DNA of 64,000 nucleotides, taken from contig CAUYUJ010018882.1 of assembly GCA_963575745.1 (NCBI GenBank), positions 62,001 through 126,000 on the forward strand. Reading direction: 5' to 3'. Position 1 is the first letter of the stretch; the number at the start of each line of letters is the position of its first letter. The position numbers and the translations under genes are program-made. Source of the DNA: Prorocentrum cordatum. Lineage: Eukaryota > Sar > Dinophyceae > Prorocentrales > Prorocentraceae. Below, one piece after another: positions 1-11,040 of the stretch. The notes below the pieces were generated by a model, which was given only the letters and a program-made list of their open reading frames with translations, did not search any database and was not told the DNA's origin.

Positions 1-132
1 CGGAGCCAGCGAGAGGAAGCCTCGCGGCTCGGCCTGGCCGCTTCCTCTCCTCCGAGGCCCCCCCCCCCGGTGTCGAGGGAGGCGTCCGAGCCGAGGTGGG
101 CCCCAGCACTGTCCCGGCCGGAGACCACTCCT

Positions 133-294
133 GAAGGGGCCCAAGGACACACAGATAAATACACACAAACAAGAGGATTCCCAATATTTTCCCATATTTT
201 CAGTGTTTCTGTCTTCCCCCCCTCTTCCCATATTTCCCCATATTTTCTGGGAGTCGACGATTCATTGTGTCTGTGTGTGTGTTTTCCCTCCTGA
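133..294 (+). repeat. Dispersed 160-bp repeat, copy 1 of 5
   Basis: AT-rich block that starts GAAGGGGCCC and ends CCCTCCTGA. It contains ACACAMATAAATACACA, several CATATTTTC boxes, and the best conserved core TCGACGATTCATTGTGTCTG. Homologous blocks in the same orientation lie at 848, 9283, 27028 and 62749. No terminal inverted repeat or clean target duplication was found, so it may be a SINE-like or otherwise non-coding dispersed element. It is much more AT-rich than its flanks. Confidence 0.85.
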
Positions 295-847
295 ACTCCG
301 TCGGACACAGCGCCGGCTCGCAAGAGAAGGCCCGGGTGCATGCGACGATGCGAATTGCGCTCGGGCCCAGACAGAGACCGCGGCTCCACGACATTCTGGT
401 GGTCGCTCTTGAAACGAGCGCGATGCTGCGACAGATGGGCGGCCGCGCGCGCTGGGGCCGGAAATTCCGCCGCCTGACTGGTCTGAGGATAGCTAGACGA
501 GAGGGGGCCGTAAACGGGGGCCCTAAGCTCCCCGTCTGGCGAGAGCTTGGCCGCCCCCATCCCGCCCTCACGAGGGTCTTGCTAGGAGACTTCAGACAAA
601 AACCATCCAGGTTTAGGTTCCCCACTAGCTCATTACCCTCGTCCGAGTGCAAGGCGAGCCACTGGAGATATTACAGGAGACATCAGGCCCAGCAAACCCG
701 AAAACACTAAAAACTTGGGCGGCGAAAGCTTCGTCCTCTCCGAGGGGTCTGGGCCACCGATCGCCGGGGTAGGGGAAGCGACCCGTCTCGAGCTGGAACC
801 GTTCCAATTTCGCATGGCCAGGCTGCCTGGCGTACTCCAACACTTTT
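295..847. other. No gene recognised
   Basis: Mixed-composition spacer between two copies of the dispersed 160-bp repeat. Reading frames on both strands are short or low in protein-like character. Nothing else recognised. Confidence 0.5.
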
Positions 848-1022
848 GAAGGGGCCCAGGGACACACAAATAAATACACACACAAATCCCAGGATTCCCC
901 ATATATATATATATATATATATTTAAAAAGAAAAAATATGGGTTTTCGTCCTCTCCCATATTTTATCATATTTTCCTTGGAATCGACGATTCATCGTGTC
1001 TGCGTGTTCTTCCCCCTCCTGA
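848..1022 (+). repeat. Dispersed 160-bp repeat, copy 2 of 5, with (TA)n
   Basis: Same start (GAAGGGGCCC) and core (AATCGACGATTCATCGTGTC) as the copy at 133. It is lengthened by a TA microsatellite at about 899-922 followed by an A-rich stretch. Confidence 0.85.
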
Positions 1023-1210
1023 AAGTTGCAGGGGCGAGCTCCTTGGATAAGGAATCCAGGGTCTGGAAGCCAGCGGAATTCATTCGTGGATCGGCCATGG
1101 ACATCACCGCCGCCCTCTTTGGATAAGCAACCCTCCAGGGTCTGAAGCCCCTGGGCACATTCCTTCACCAACGCCGCCACCGCATTTGAACAGGGCAGGG
1201 GGGGTGAGGG

Positions 1211-2646
1211 TCAAAGCGCAGGGAACCCCACGGTCGTCCACAGCGCCCAACGGCCGAGACATCGCCCAGTGGAGCCCGGCCAGAGAGAGCCGCGTCGCCC
1301 CCCGGGGGGCCAGCCGCCGCCCCCCAGCTGGGACGCGGCCCACTGAAGACCTGGTCCCACGAGCCCGTCAAGGCCGAGGGGCGGCGGGCGCGCGTCGAAA
1401 CCACACTTCACGCGCGCAGCGCAGGGTGGGAGCAGCGGTGTCGAACCAAGTCGGGTCGCCCTCGAGGCGGGGAGTGGAAGGCAGAGGTCGTCCATCTCTG
1501 CGGACTTTTTGAAAGACGCGCAGGCAAGACGACGCAGCTTGGCCAACATTGGAGGCCTGGAAATGGGCACCAACACCAGCACAGGGGGTTGCCTCCACAT
1601 GGGGAAGATGATCCTAGATTTCGGCGCTGGTGGTGATATTTCGGTCTCCTTGGAAGACAGAGTAGTAGCACCATCGCAGGGATCGGGATCTTCTTCCCTC
1701 GGTGGAGGAACTCCGCCGATATTGGTGTTGGTGTCAACCTTTATGGGCCCAGCCGCCTCGAGGCTAGCGTCATCAATGCCGACGTCTGCGGATAAGTGCC
1801 CGGGGGCCGAAACCAAATCGCAAGCGTCGAGCCCCAAAACGCGGATCATGGACGCGGCAAGCCCGCGCCCCGCATCGCGGCCTTGGCCAGGCCCGCTGAC
1901 AAGACAAAGACATCTATTTTCCTGTGCGGCGAACGAGCGGGGGCAAAAACGCGTGGGGCTGTCCGAGCACATAACCTGCGCCTTCAGGCGCTGCTATATT
2001 CCCGAAACTATCAATTCCTCTGTTTCCAAATTGAAATCACCGCCCAACAAGAACGGCACTCCCAAGGGCGAGGAGCTCGACCCCGCGGGACTCAGCAGCT
2101 CCGAGTTCCCCCCAGACAGCCCCTCGCAGTCATGAGAAGAACAAGTTCCTACAAAGTGCTGCTGGCCTCCAGGAGGGCGGGCGATGGCCGCGAAGACCCT
2201 GTGTCCCGAGATAAGAAGCTGAATGGGGGCCGAGTGAGGCCCCATCCAACTGCGGCCAACATCGCCGGATACCTGGCCCCCATCCAGGGCCGGTGGCCCC
2301 CATGGTCCAAAGAGAGCGCTGGCCATATCTATGGCGCCGCACCGAGGCTATGCCCAGGCCGCAGTAGGTGATGATCCTTTTGTTCCTGCACTAAGACAGC
2401 GCGGGCCCCTTGGGGGCCTAGCCGCTTCTTGGCGGCTCTCCGGGCGTTGCCGATGACCGTCTGTGCGCGAAGCTCCTGGAAGTTACGAGCGTCGCTAGGT
2501 GGACGAGTAAGCGCCGCCCCCCCGAGATGATTGCCCCGTCGGCGGCGCGGGAGCGGCTGCGCCTCCCGAGGTGCCTGGTAGAAAAGAACTAGAGGACGCC
2601 GAGCACGGGTCAGCAAGGCAACATTCGCCGCTGCGAACATGGCCAA
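1211..2646 (-). pseudogene. Decayed LINE-type endonuclease (EEP) domain
   Basis: Minus-strand remnant of the endonuclease/exonuclease/phosphatase domain that dinoflagellate non-LTR retrotransposons carry upstream of reverse transcriptase. Three segments in order match this domain. Near 2360-2420 is an early motif, ARAVLVQEQKD, with the catalytic-type Q-E pair. At about 2100-2200 is EGLSGGNSELL. Near 2010-2040 is the core LLGGDFNLE, with the G-D-F-N signature. The first segment is in a different frame from the second. The third continues in frame through a TAG at 1994-1996 into QRLKAQVMCSDSPT and beyond. The role would have been nicking target DNA during retrotransposition. No reverse transcriptase follows toward position 1, so the element is incomplete or cut by the 160-bp repeats. 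Coordinates of the downstream end are approximate. Confidence 0.6.
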
Positions 2647-2792
2647 TCAATTTTCACTCGGCCCGTGGCGGGCCCCGGGCGAGCGCGCGCTGCGAGCGAG
2701 ATCCAAGCAGTTTTCACTCGGCCCCTGGCGGGCCTCGGGCGAGCATTCGCAGCCTCCTTCCGGACCAACGGTCTTTTCAAATAAGAAAAGGT

Positions 2793-3794
2793 TCAAGGGG
2801 GCGGATTTCTGAGCTCGACCCCCCCCCGCAGACGTTCGCGCCCAGACTGCCGCCCAAATCGCCGCGGTTCTGCTGGCGGGGTCGGTTGGGGCGGGCTGCT
2901 CTGAGCAAGAGGGGCCGGCGCGGACTCGGTCGAGAAGGGCGTCGACCGAATGGCGCCCGTCTTGCCTGGAGGGGCAGACACTTCAGGGGGCCCGGCAGAC
3001 GAAGAAGCGAAGCCAGGTGGGGGGCCCGCTGCCCATTCGTCCCTGGCCGCCTCGCTGCCCTCGGCGCGGCGCTTCATGGCCGCCAAGCGATTCGCCATTG
3101 CCCGCTGGGCCGCGCGCGCCGCGCGGGCCGCGTTGGCCGCCGTGGCAAAGAGCTCGCGGGCCAAATCCTGAGGGCCCTTCTGGAGCTGCTCCTGCCGCGT
3201 TTGCATATCGTGGAGGTCCTCCGGAGCAAGCTGGGCATCGGCATTCGCAGTGAAGACGTCGCCCATGTTAATTCGGAAGGCTTCAACCTGCCCTGCGAGC
3301 TGGTTTTCCAGAGAGCTCTTCGGCAACTCCATCGCATCGGGCTGCCCGCCCTTCGACGCGTTGGCGGCTGCGACCTTCCGGGTGAGCTCGCTGCGAGCAA
3401 AGTCCACATGCTTGAGCTCCTCCGCGATGGTCGCCAAGTGACGCCGCTGGGCCGCGAGCTGCTTCTCTGACTGCTTGATCTTGTTCAACTCTTTCTCCAT
3501 CCGCTTGCCATGCCGCAGCCGCTCCTTCTGGCACCGAACAAGCTGTTCCTCCTGCGTCTCGGGCACCTGCAGTTGGGCTCGGCAGCACCCAACCTCCATG
3601 ATGTTCCCAAATTTGTCGTGAAGCCAGATGAAGCTCTCGAGCCCCTACCCCGTGAGGTTGGCCACGGGCTTAGGCTGCTGTAGGCCACCTTGGGGCCCAG
3701 GGACAAGCGCGGCCTGTGACGCACCATGCTGACCAAGTTGGACGACACTCTGGAGCTGCCCTCCGTAATGCCCGAGGTGTACGCCATGTCCATA
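2793..3794 (-). pseudogene. Coiled-coil protein, frame interrupted by TAG
   Basis: An open minus-strand frame runs from 3599 to the stop at 2793 (268 codons from its first Met). The same frame continues upstream of that Met for about 65 codons, through an in-frame TAG at 3645-3647, until a TGA at 3795-3797. Upstream codons read VQLGQHGASQ and, just before the stop, PKPVANLTG; after it comes GLESFIWLHDKFGNI, so coding character spans the stop. Residues 10-180 of the open part are strongly helical and charged (KQLAAQRRHLATIAEELK, QTRQEQLQKG), a likely coiled coil. The last 80 are Pro/Ala/Ser rich. It lies just upstream of the endonuclease remnant in the same orientation and downstream of a tandem relict SL, so it may be the pre-endonuclease region of a LINE or an independent retrogene. 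Function unknown. Confidence 0.6.
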
Positions 3795-4279
3795 TCATCG
3801 CTGGCCTGGGCCTCGTGGTGGCGATAATAACCTCTGCCCTGGACTCGGTCCCCACCAGCTCGAATCTTGTAGTGCGGTACCTGCGGGGCGAAGTTGAAAG
3901 ACGAACGAACGTGTGGGGCAACACCATCAGCCCAAACACCAGAAGGCCGAGCAAGATGCACAGGAGTAGCTCCACTGTTGTACGATGCTTTGCAATTCTT
4001 GATCGAAATGATCGGGCGTTTGCCGCAACCGCAATTTGACGCACAACCACATCGCACCTTGGACGGGTTTGGGCTCCCAGCTCCGGTTGAACCCTGCCAC
4101 GTCCACGGCTTGCGGGAGCAACCATGAGCACAGCGTGAGCGCAGAGAAGGTTGTGGGACAGAACCCAATACAGTGCGCGGAAGAGTGGGCTGTGTGCAGA
4201 AAAAATGGATGTGAAAATGCCAGGGGAAGCCATGGAAGAGGTGGGGGCCGCAAAATACCCCTGCCAATAAGGACAATTC
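3795..4279 (-). pseudogene. 5' part of the relict-SL transcript, frame shifted
   Basis: Between the relict SL and the coiled-coil frame the minus strand has a long open frame in another register. It contains protein-like text such as FNFAPQVPHYKIRAGG and SDDMDMAYTSGITEG at about 3740-3900. Passing from it to the coiled-coil frame requires a frameshift between about 3700 and 3830. It may be the 5' coding part or 5' UTR of a retroposed mRNA. No domain recognised. Confidence 0.4.
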
Positions 4280-4321
4280 CGTGAGCGAAACGCTACGGAC
4301 TTGAGCCACAATTGCTACGGC
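4280..4321 (-). other. Tandem relict spliced leader (two copies)
   Basis: On the minus strand, 4321-4300 reads as a 22-nt SL with about three mismatches, ending TTGTGGCTCAAG where the dinoflagellate SL ends CCATTTTGGCTCAAG and beginning CCGTAGC. It is followed without a gap by a second, more decayed SL (4299-4280) that starts TCCGTAGC and is two bases short. Head-to-tail relicts are what repeated rounds of trans-splicing and retroposition would leave. The pair points into the coiled-coil frame at 3794-2793. Confidence 0.7.
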
Positions 4322-4329
4322 CTCCCCCT

Positions 4330-5015
4330 TCTCTTTCTCGCCCCCCGTCTTTCTCACATCCTTTTCCTTTCATCCTCCTCTTCTTCCTCGTACACCCCCC
4401 TTCCCCACGGTGGTCCTCTTTTCACATGGGGTCATCAGTGTACTTCTCATCGCGTTCCCCCTTATTGCGTCCCTCCCCCCCCTCCCCCGTCCCACCTTTC
4501 CCAATTCGCCCCACCTAGTTTCCCTGCTGAAGCTTTTGTTGCCTTTGCCTCGTTCTTGCCGTTGCTCATCGTGTTCATGATGCCGCCTCATCCTCAGCAT
4601 ATGTTCACTCTGAGCACTACCTCCTCTCTCCTGGCTAATCTCCTGAGCCTGCAGTCGTGGTTTCGCCTCTCCCACGTATGTTCCCAAACGCAGGGTTCCA
4701 ACATCAATTGTTTACACACACGTGGTTGTCCCGCTCGAGACGTCGTTCGAATCGTGATCCCGCTGCAACGCTGGCCCCCCATTTCAGTATCGCCAGGTTG
4801 CCCCCGTCGTTCAAAATGGCGGTCTTGTCCCAGCGCGGGCCACATTTCTGGATCCGACTCCTTTCCCGTCACTGCCGCCCCCCCGTTTCCCCTCCTCCGC
4901 CTTCCCCTGGTCCTCCTGATCTTCCCGCTCCTGCTCTTGTTGCTGCGCTCCCGCGGCGTGACAGGTGGGTCTCTGGGACGAGGGACCCGCCCACGACAAC
5001 CCCACGGCTCGCCAA
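4330..5015. other. C/T-rich spacer, no gene
   Basis: Pyrimidine-rich plus strand (TCCTCTT, CCCCCCT runs) that gives long but low-complexity frames. Nothing coding recognised. Confidence 0.5.
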
Positions 5016-5019
5016 TGGA

Positions 5020-5420
5020 CTCCCGAGAAACGCCCAAGATGGTCCTAGAGAGCGCAGGGGGCGGCCCATACTGGCTCAACGATAGCCCGCGATGGACTCA
5101 CGACGGTCCAAGCGGACCTCAATACGCCACAATAGGGCTCCAGTAGACCGCCCAAGAGGCCAAATTTAGTGATGCCCTATAACGCTGTTGAATGATGTTG
5201 ACGTTCTCGCCTTTTCGGGCTTCCGACGCTCCAAGGCGGCCTAAGAAGCTTCCAATATCGCTACAAACCGGCCCAATACGACCCAAAGAAAGCCTCCAAG
5301 CGGCCCCAACACGGCCCGGACAGGCTCCCAAGAGTGGAAACACGAACTAATGTTCCCAGCCCTCCGCCCAAGGTGATCCCCTTAAGACGCCCCCAGGAGT
5401 TCCACAGAGGCCTCTTGGGG
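5020..5420. repeat. Degenerate CCAAGA/GGCCCC repeat tract
   Basis: First of many tracts made of short degenerate words such as CCCAAGAGGCC, CCAAGATGG and GGCCCCAA at 10-15 bp intervals. Translations are meaningless Gly/Pro/Leu/Trp-rich text. Related tracts occur at 10430, 12100, 16350, 20235, 33240, 35150, 51050, 52960, 61040 and 63930. Confidence 0.6.
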
Positions 5421-5429
5421 ACGGCTAGC

Positions 5430-7650
5430 GACGAAACGCTGGGTCGAAACTTGTTGGTCCGCGGGCACCAGCGAGGCAGGTACCAGACAACATCTTGATG
5501 GGGCGCTCCAGAAAATGATTGTGCTGGGTCAAGACGAGGAGCGGCGGCGTCTTGAGGAGCGACGCGGATGTAGTTCCCTCGGGCCTACCCCCGGGCTGCC
5601 CCCATGCTTGCCTCAGATCGTCCCTCCTGCCTCCTCCTTCCCAGGCAGCCCGCCTCGATAGCAGCGCGCCACTTTCTGGCCCACCTGGAAGCTGGCGACG
5701 CGGGGGAGGGGGGGGAGGGCGAGGGATGGGGGAGAGGAGCAGCGGGGTAGGTGTGAACGGTGGGAGCCGAGTTGAGACGACGGAAGGAGAGAGGCGGGGG
5801 GGAGGCGGCGCCCCAGAAGTGGCCCCCCCCCAGCCTCGAACAGGCGCACGTGAAGGAGAGACTTGAAGCGTCGTAGCGGTTGGTGGCGGCTGCCACCACT
5901 GGGCCTGACGTCTTCGGGGAATGCTGTCCCCTTTGCAGCACCTGCCGGCAACCCCACACCTGCTGCTCGAGCCGGTCAGGGTGGCGATGACACCCGCACC
6001 ATACTCAAAGAGATCATGAATTGAACTCCGAAAAAGACAAACTGGCTTCGAAATCAGAACTCACCCGCTATTTGTTTGTTGGTTCACATCATAAACATTA
6101 TTTATATGTACATGTGTCAAGCGTTCAATGGAGATACCTCTGCTGCCGCTTGAGTTGAGCTCCTGCGTCTCCACTCTGGAGTCCCATCCTCCTGCTGCGG
6201 GTACCAGCGGCATCAAAAACTTGAAGTAGAACACGACGACACTATTGACCCTACCCGACGCCGTGTGGCGTGCGACTGCTACAGGCTAACCAGATGCCAC
6301 CGTTGCCGACGCGCGTGTTGGCAGGATGGAAGCTACCTCAAAGACTACGTCAATAGGATTCGCCCCATCTGCCCCGACGACAAATTTGGCCGCGCTCGAA
6401 CCCAAAGCTATCTGAATAGTTCTAGACTGAAATCTCTCGCGTGGAGGTGGTCATACTGCTGGCTATCAGCATGGACTCCTTCAAGAGCAAGCTTCACCTC
6501 AGCGGCAAGACGCGACGCGTCGTGCTGAACTCTTTCATCGCCTACCCCTCGTCGTTGGTCACCCGACCATTGTCGCCATCGCCGAGGCTTGGCCGAATCA
6601 ATCAATTTGTGTCCCTCCCTGCACCTGGCTACGTACTGCGTCCCAGGATGGACCAGCGCGATGGTCGACAGGGTGACATTCTTCAATCCTGCGCCAAAGA
6701 CTTATCTCCCGAGTGCAGGTTCCAAGCTCGTCTTACGCAATAGTTCTGAAGATAATCAACGATCCTGGGATTTGTTCACGCCTACAGTAGACCTCTCCTT
6801 CTTGCCCTCTACATTTGCCCGCTCGACCAATACTAACGCGAACGGAAAAGCACCGATGCCTGGAAAACGACATTTTACGCGCATCGTTAAGTAGGAGGAT
6901 GGACACGGGATTATATTCTCTCCGACCCTGCGTCGGGATTGTTGTGCAAAGTTTGCCCTCCCGCTCGCGACTATGAGGTTGTCCATTCGACGCATCAGAT
7001 GCACGTCTCTCGCACAACACGACTTCACAACGCGCATGGGCCATATTACATTTATACGTAAGTCCTCCTGCCACTGGCTTCATATCGAGTGCTTCGAGAT
7101 GGTTGAATCTAATACCCGCGCTGATGGCGTGACTATATAGGAAGAGCCGTATGGGGATCGCTCCACTGGATATGGCACGAAGGTAAACAGCATACCGCTC
7201 GCAGTCGACGGCGCATGCTGGAGACGGCGTTCTTGCAACCATTGGCAGCTGTTATGCGATTATCTGGCGTTCCAGGCGGCAAGTATCTCGTACACATCCC
7301 TGCATGTATGTCGACGTCTGTCTCTCGGCTTTGGGTTCTGAGGGGAATTCCAATTTGATTACCACAACTCTCGACGAGAAGCTCGGCGTCCCAAACGTTC
7401 CCGCGCGCGGAGGTAATGTTATGCCAAGCTTCGCTCCCGCTAGGCGGCCAGATGCGAAGCAGCTTTTTCGGACACCTCGCCAGTACTTCGGCCCCAGTGC
7501 CGACACTGTGCGGGCACCCTTTTCAACGAAACGGCCAACGAGCCTGGGACGCTGTTGGCCTCGACTGTCCGTCCAGCGCGGCTCCTGGCCTGGCCCATGG
7601 GAACATCACTACCCGCTTCATCCTTCCAACTAGGTCGGACGAAAATTCGG
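5430..7650. other. No gene recognised
   Basis: 5430-5950 is GC-rich with G runs. 5990-7400 is closer to balanced composition and looks like unique DNA. The frames present are short and lack recognisable motifs, helices or domains. No repeat unit was seen. Confidence 0.45.
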
Positions 7651-7654
7651 CCGG

Positions 7655-7742
7655 CCCCAAATCTATTGCAACCCACAAATCGATTGCACCAAACCTATTG
7701 CACCACCCCCTTGTCGCTGGACCCCCTTTCGGGTCTACCGTA
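7655..7742 (+). repeat. TTGCACCA-motif repeat followed by TCGCTGGACC
   Basis: Contains CTATTGCAACCCACAAATC, then two spaced ATTGCACCA words, then CTTGTCGCTGGACCCCC. A close copy of the whole block occurs at 62358-62430, and the last part again at 62600-62635. Related TTGCACCAC words end several units of the 53.8-60.1 kb array. Confidence 0.65.
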
Positions 7743-8193
7743 GAAGTGCTGTCAGCGAAGGGATGAGTCGCAAATCAGCTCACGCAACTGACTCTCCCGG
7801 CGCCGGAGGGGTCATTGGATCGCGGGCAGCGCCCGGCGGCGGGGCCGAAGCCGGCAGCGCGCAGCAGACTTCGTACCCCCCGCCGTGCCCTATGTTCCCC
7901 GTCCCTTCGTCCCCCCCGATGGAAGCCCAGACGCGCGACGTCCTGATTTTTTCAGTGCGGGGTCCCGAGGCTCCAGAGGTCCTGACCCTGTCCCCAGCGA
8001 TGGCCCCCTGCGGCCGAAAACGCCCTCCCCCCCCTCCCCCGCGTCCAGATCTTTGTGCGACTCGAGCATGTCCTGGAGTCGTGATGCCCCTCCTCCCTCT
8101 CCCCCCCTCCCTCCCCGCTCCTTCCTGACTCCCCACTTCCGCTCCTTCTCCGAGTTGAGAGCGCATGCATTTTCCCGCATTCCCCGACTCTGT

Positions 8194-8830
8194 TCAGATG
8201 TAATGCTGACTTGTCTGCCCGGAAGATTGATTGTTCACCCGTGCCCCGCACAGGGCCGAGCAGCCGACAGGCTTGCTCGAGTGGCGCTCCTCCTCGAGCA
8301 TGTCTGGCAACGCAAGACCTGGTTCGGCGACACCGCGTGCCGCGGCGTGCCTCCACCGCCTGGATCGGCGGATCAACTCGGGCTGCCTCAGCATCGGCAG
8401 CACGCTGGGCTGCTCCGCCTGCCTCACCGAGCGAGCGCAGAACCAGAGCCCCCTGTAAAGAAGATGCAGCCACACGTGCTGGGCTGAGGAAGCCGCCCCT
8501 GGCGCCCTCCCAGGGACGACCTCGAGCCCCCCAACGGGGACGACCTGCGCGCGGCGCCCGTTGTCGAAAGCCGCGCGCACGTCATCACCGCTGGGGGGGG
8601 TCGAGGTCGGCCACAAGGGGGCGCCAGGGGCAGTTCCGTCAGCCAAGCGGTTGGAGCCATCACCCATGATGTCCGCCCGCCACCTTTTGGCACACCTGGT
8701 GCATGCGCAACCGCGGCCGCCCTTGCCCGTCCAGCTGGCCCGCGCCACGTGGCGCCCCTGCGACGTGGCCACGGATCGGGATTGGTTGTGGAGATGGGTG
8801 TGTGAGGATGGGATGTGAGGGGGGGGCGGG
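8194..8830 (-). pseudogene. Possible remnant of a retroelement zinc-finger tail
   Basis: The minus strand encodes, over two frames, cysteine/tryptophan-containing text: CACTRCAKRWRAD near 8700 and WLHLLYRGLWFCARSVRQ near 8430-8470. This has the flavour of the Cys-rich segment found near the C terminus of some dinoflagellate non-LTR retrotransposon proteins. The second Cys of the expected CxxC is missing (CARS) and flanking frames are broken. Recognition is weak and based only on pattern. Confidence 0.3.
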
Positions 8831-9043
8831 GAAGGGGGGCTGGGGCGAGGTGGCAGGAGGTGGGGGATGGGCATTGTGACATGGCAGGGAGAGGTGGGGC
8901 GGCGCGGATGGAACTGGAGACGCCGTTGGGGTGGGGGGTCGAGATGGCGGCGAGGATGGGGATCCGCAGGTTCCCCCCTTCCGATTCCCCTCCCTCCTCC
9001 TCCCATTTCCTCCCTCCCCCTTCCTCCTCCTCATTCCTCCTCC

Positions 9044-9092
9044 TACTCCTCCTCATTCCTCCTCCTCCTCCTCCTCCTCCTCCTCCTCCCTC
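9044..9092 (+). repeat. (CTC)n microsatellite
   Basis: Almost pure TCC trinucleotide run, with TTCCTCC variants upstream from about 8990. Confidence 0.9.
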
Positions 9093-9282
9093 GCCTTCTC
9101 TCGTCCCACCCCCGTCATCTTTCGCACCGGTCGGGCGGGGAGAGGTGGGCTTCCAAGCGGGAGCGGAGCGAGAGGCCCGCCTCGAGGTCGGCGGCCGCGG
9201 GGCCGGCCGGTTCTCCTCCTCCTCGGGCGAGGGGGGGGAGGCGGGTGCGCGAGGCCCACCCCGCCCCTCCGCGGCTGTCTCT

Positions 9283-9443
9283 CAAGGGGCCCAAGGACAC
9301 ACAAAGAAATACACACAGATGACGAGATTCCCCATATGTTCCAACATTTTCTTTGTTTTTGTCTTCCCCCCGCTTCCCATATTTTCCGACATTTTCCTGG
9401 AAATCGACGATTAATTGTGTCTGTGTGTTTTTCCCCCTCCTGA
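9283..9443 (+). repeat. Dispersed 160-bp repeat, copy 3 of 5
   Basis: Starts CAAGGGGCCCAAGGACACAC, has CATATTTTCC boxes and the core AATCGACGATTAATTGTGTC, and ends CCCTCCTGA. Same orientation as the other copies. Confidence 0.85.
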
Positions 9444-9734
9444 GTTTCGTCTCCTCCCGCCTCCTCCTCCCGCTCCCGCTCCCGCCTGCTCTGCTGCCGC
9501 CTCCAGCTCGCAGTCGCCGCGCGGGCCCCGCCTCCTCCAAAGACGAGCCGGTCGATCTTTGAGGCAGGAGGGCGCCTAAAGCAGATTGGGATCTCGGAGT
9601 TCCAAAATACCCGCTTTCAACGACTGGCGTATAAATGGGTGGACACGATAAGGGGTATACAGTAAAGTCGACGGGCGGGTCTACCAATGACGACGCGAAC
9701 AGTTACGGATCCGAGCAGAATCTGTGATCGGTGA

Positions 9735-9892
9735 TCGGTAAGCTCCTCCTTTTTCCGCCTTTCCTCTTCAGCCTTCTTTTTCCGCTTCTCCTCCAACTCC
9801 TTTGCCTGCTTGTCAGCTTCTATCGCTGCTCTCTGTGCGCCATAAGACGTCATGGCGTTGGAGGCCTTGTACACGTCGTAGCCTCGCGGCAT
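9735..9892 (-). CDS. First exon of an unidentified charged coiled-coil protein
   Basis: The minus-strand ATG at 9892-9890 opens a peptide starting MPRGYDVYKASNAMTSYG. It then becomes a strongly charged helix, AIEADKQAKELEEKRKKK followed by further E/R/K residues (about 50 residues in all). The composition and sudden loss of coding character after about 9735 suggest a single 5' exon with the rest missing or far away. The exact donor is not certain; no clear GT lies at the loss of coding character. The short frame upstream of the ATG is low in protein character, so this Met is preferred. Family not recognised; the E/R/K helix alone says little about function. Confidence 0.5.
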
Positions 9893-10150
9893 CGGACTGC
9901 ATGATAGTGGCAAAAGGGTCGCTGCCGCTGGGAAGGGCAGTGGGATAAGAGGAGTACACCGGTGGGCGAATTTGTGAGCCCGATCTCGCCAATCGCTTCG
10001 GGCGCTGGGCGACGACCGCAACAACAGGACATCGAAGTCACAAACGAAGCAGCGGCATCGCAGGCGGAGCGGACAATCACGGTGCAGCAGACATGGTTTC
10101 ACTACAAGCGACAGTCTGCGGCCGCGCCTGCACGATTTGGAGTGTTAGCA

Positions 10151-10310
10151 TTAAGTCGGGCGTGTCCCCCCTACAGGGGGATTTTCGACTAAAGATAAAA
10201 CATATTCCAAAAATACTCCCAAATTGTCACAAAATACTAGAAAATAGTCCCCAGGCTATTGTTTGACTATTTTTGAATACTCCCCCTGTAGAGGGACAGG
10301 CACGACTTAA
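10151..10310. mobile_element. MITE-A, 160 bp, with terminal inverted repeats
   Basis: Begins TTAAGTCGGGCGTGTCC and ends with an imperfect inverse, GGACAGGCACGACTTAA. The inverted repeats extend inward to CTACAGGGGGA and TCCCCCTGTAG. It is flanked by an 8-bp near-identical direct repeat, TGTTAGCA (10143-10150) and AGTTAGCA (10311-10318). The interior is AT-rich and non-coding. The 8-bp duplication is the size made by hAT-, P- and Zisupton-type transposases. Related copies lie at 24401-26898 (split), 61659-61815 and, degenerate, 22953-23677. Confidence 0.85.
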
Positions 10311-10429
10311 AGTTAGCACGTACTAACAGGCTTGCCATTTTCCTCTGGCCGACCCCCCACCCAACCCTAGCACGTGTCGTTAAAACCTACTCTCCCTGAT
10401 GTTGCCTTACCCCCACGGCCTTCCCGGCC

Positions 10430-11040
10430 CCCATCTGGCTCCAGGACGGCCCACTGCTGCTCCAAAGCGCGGCCGCGAGATGCCGGAAGACTGGCCCCAA
10501 TGCCGCCCCATGATGCCCGAGAGGCTCCAATTTGTCTCCAGGAGGTCCTGAGAGTCCCCCAGGAAGAGTCCCCTGAGACCCACACTTTGCTCTGGAAACA
10601 TGGGGGTCGGTGCATTTTGCTGCAGAGGCTTTCCAACTGAAAACAACACAGGAAAGAATTCGTACACCCCTCCGGGAAACTGAATGCACATTTTTCCCGC
10701 GCCGCGTCGGCACCCCAAACCCCCAAATCTTAATGTTGATGCCGATGCACGCGACTTGATTTCTTCTGTCGGCGTCCGCGGACCGCGCCGCGCGCGCAGC
10801 TGAACATTGAAATTGGGGGCGAGGAGGGATTGGCAAAACTTGTGTTAACTTTCGCGAGGCAGCCCCAATACTGCCCGAGAACCTGAAGGGCCCCAAGACG
10901 ACTCCGAGTTCTGCCAAGCCGTCCCCGAGATGCTTCAACCGAGACAACCCAATGGGCCCCCAACGGGCTCCGAAAAGAAACACCTAAAGGCCACCGAAGA
11001 AGTCCCAAAGAAGCCCCCAATGAAACCCGAAAATACCTTC
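10430..11040. repeat. Degenerate CCAAGA/GGCCCC repeat tract
   Basis: Short degenerate words GGCCCCA, GCCCGAGA and CCCAAGA recur, with an AT-richer interruption near 10600-10740. No gene. Confidence 0.5.

Noticed and set aside
1509-2135. 208-codon plus-strand frame
   Set aside because: Antisense to the endonuclease remnant, which has recognisable motifs; this frame has none.
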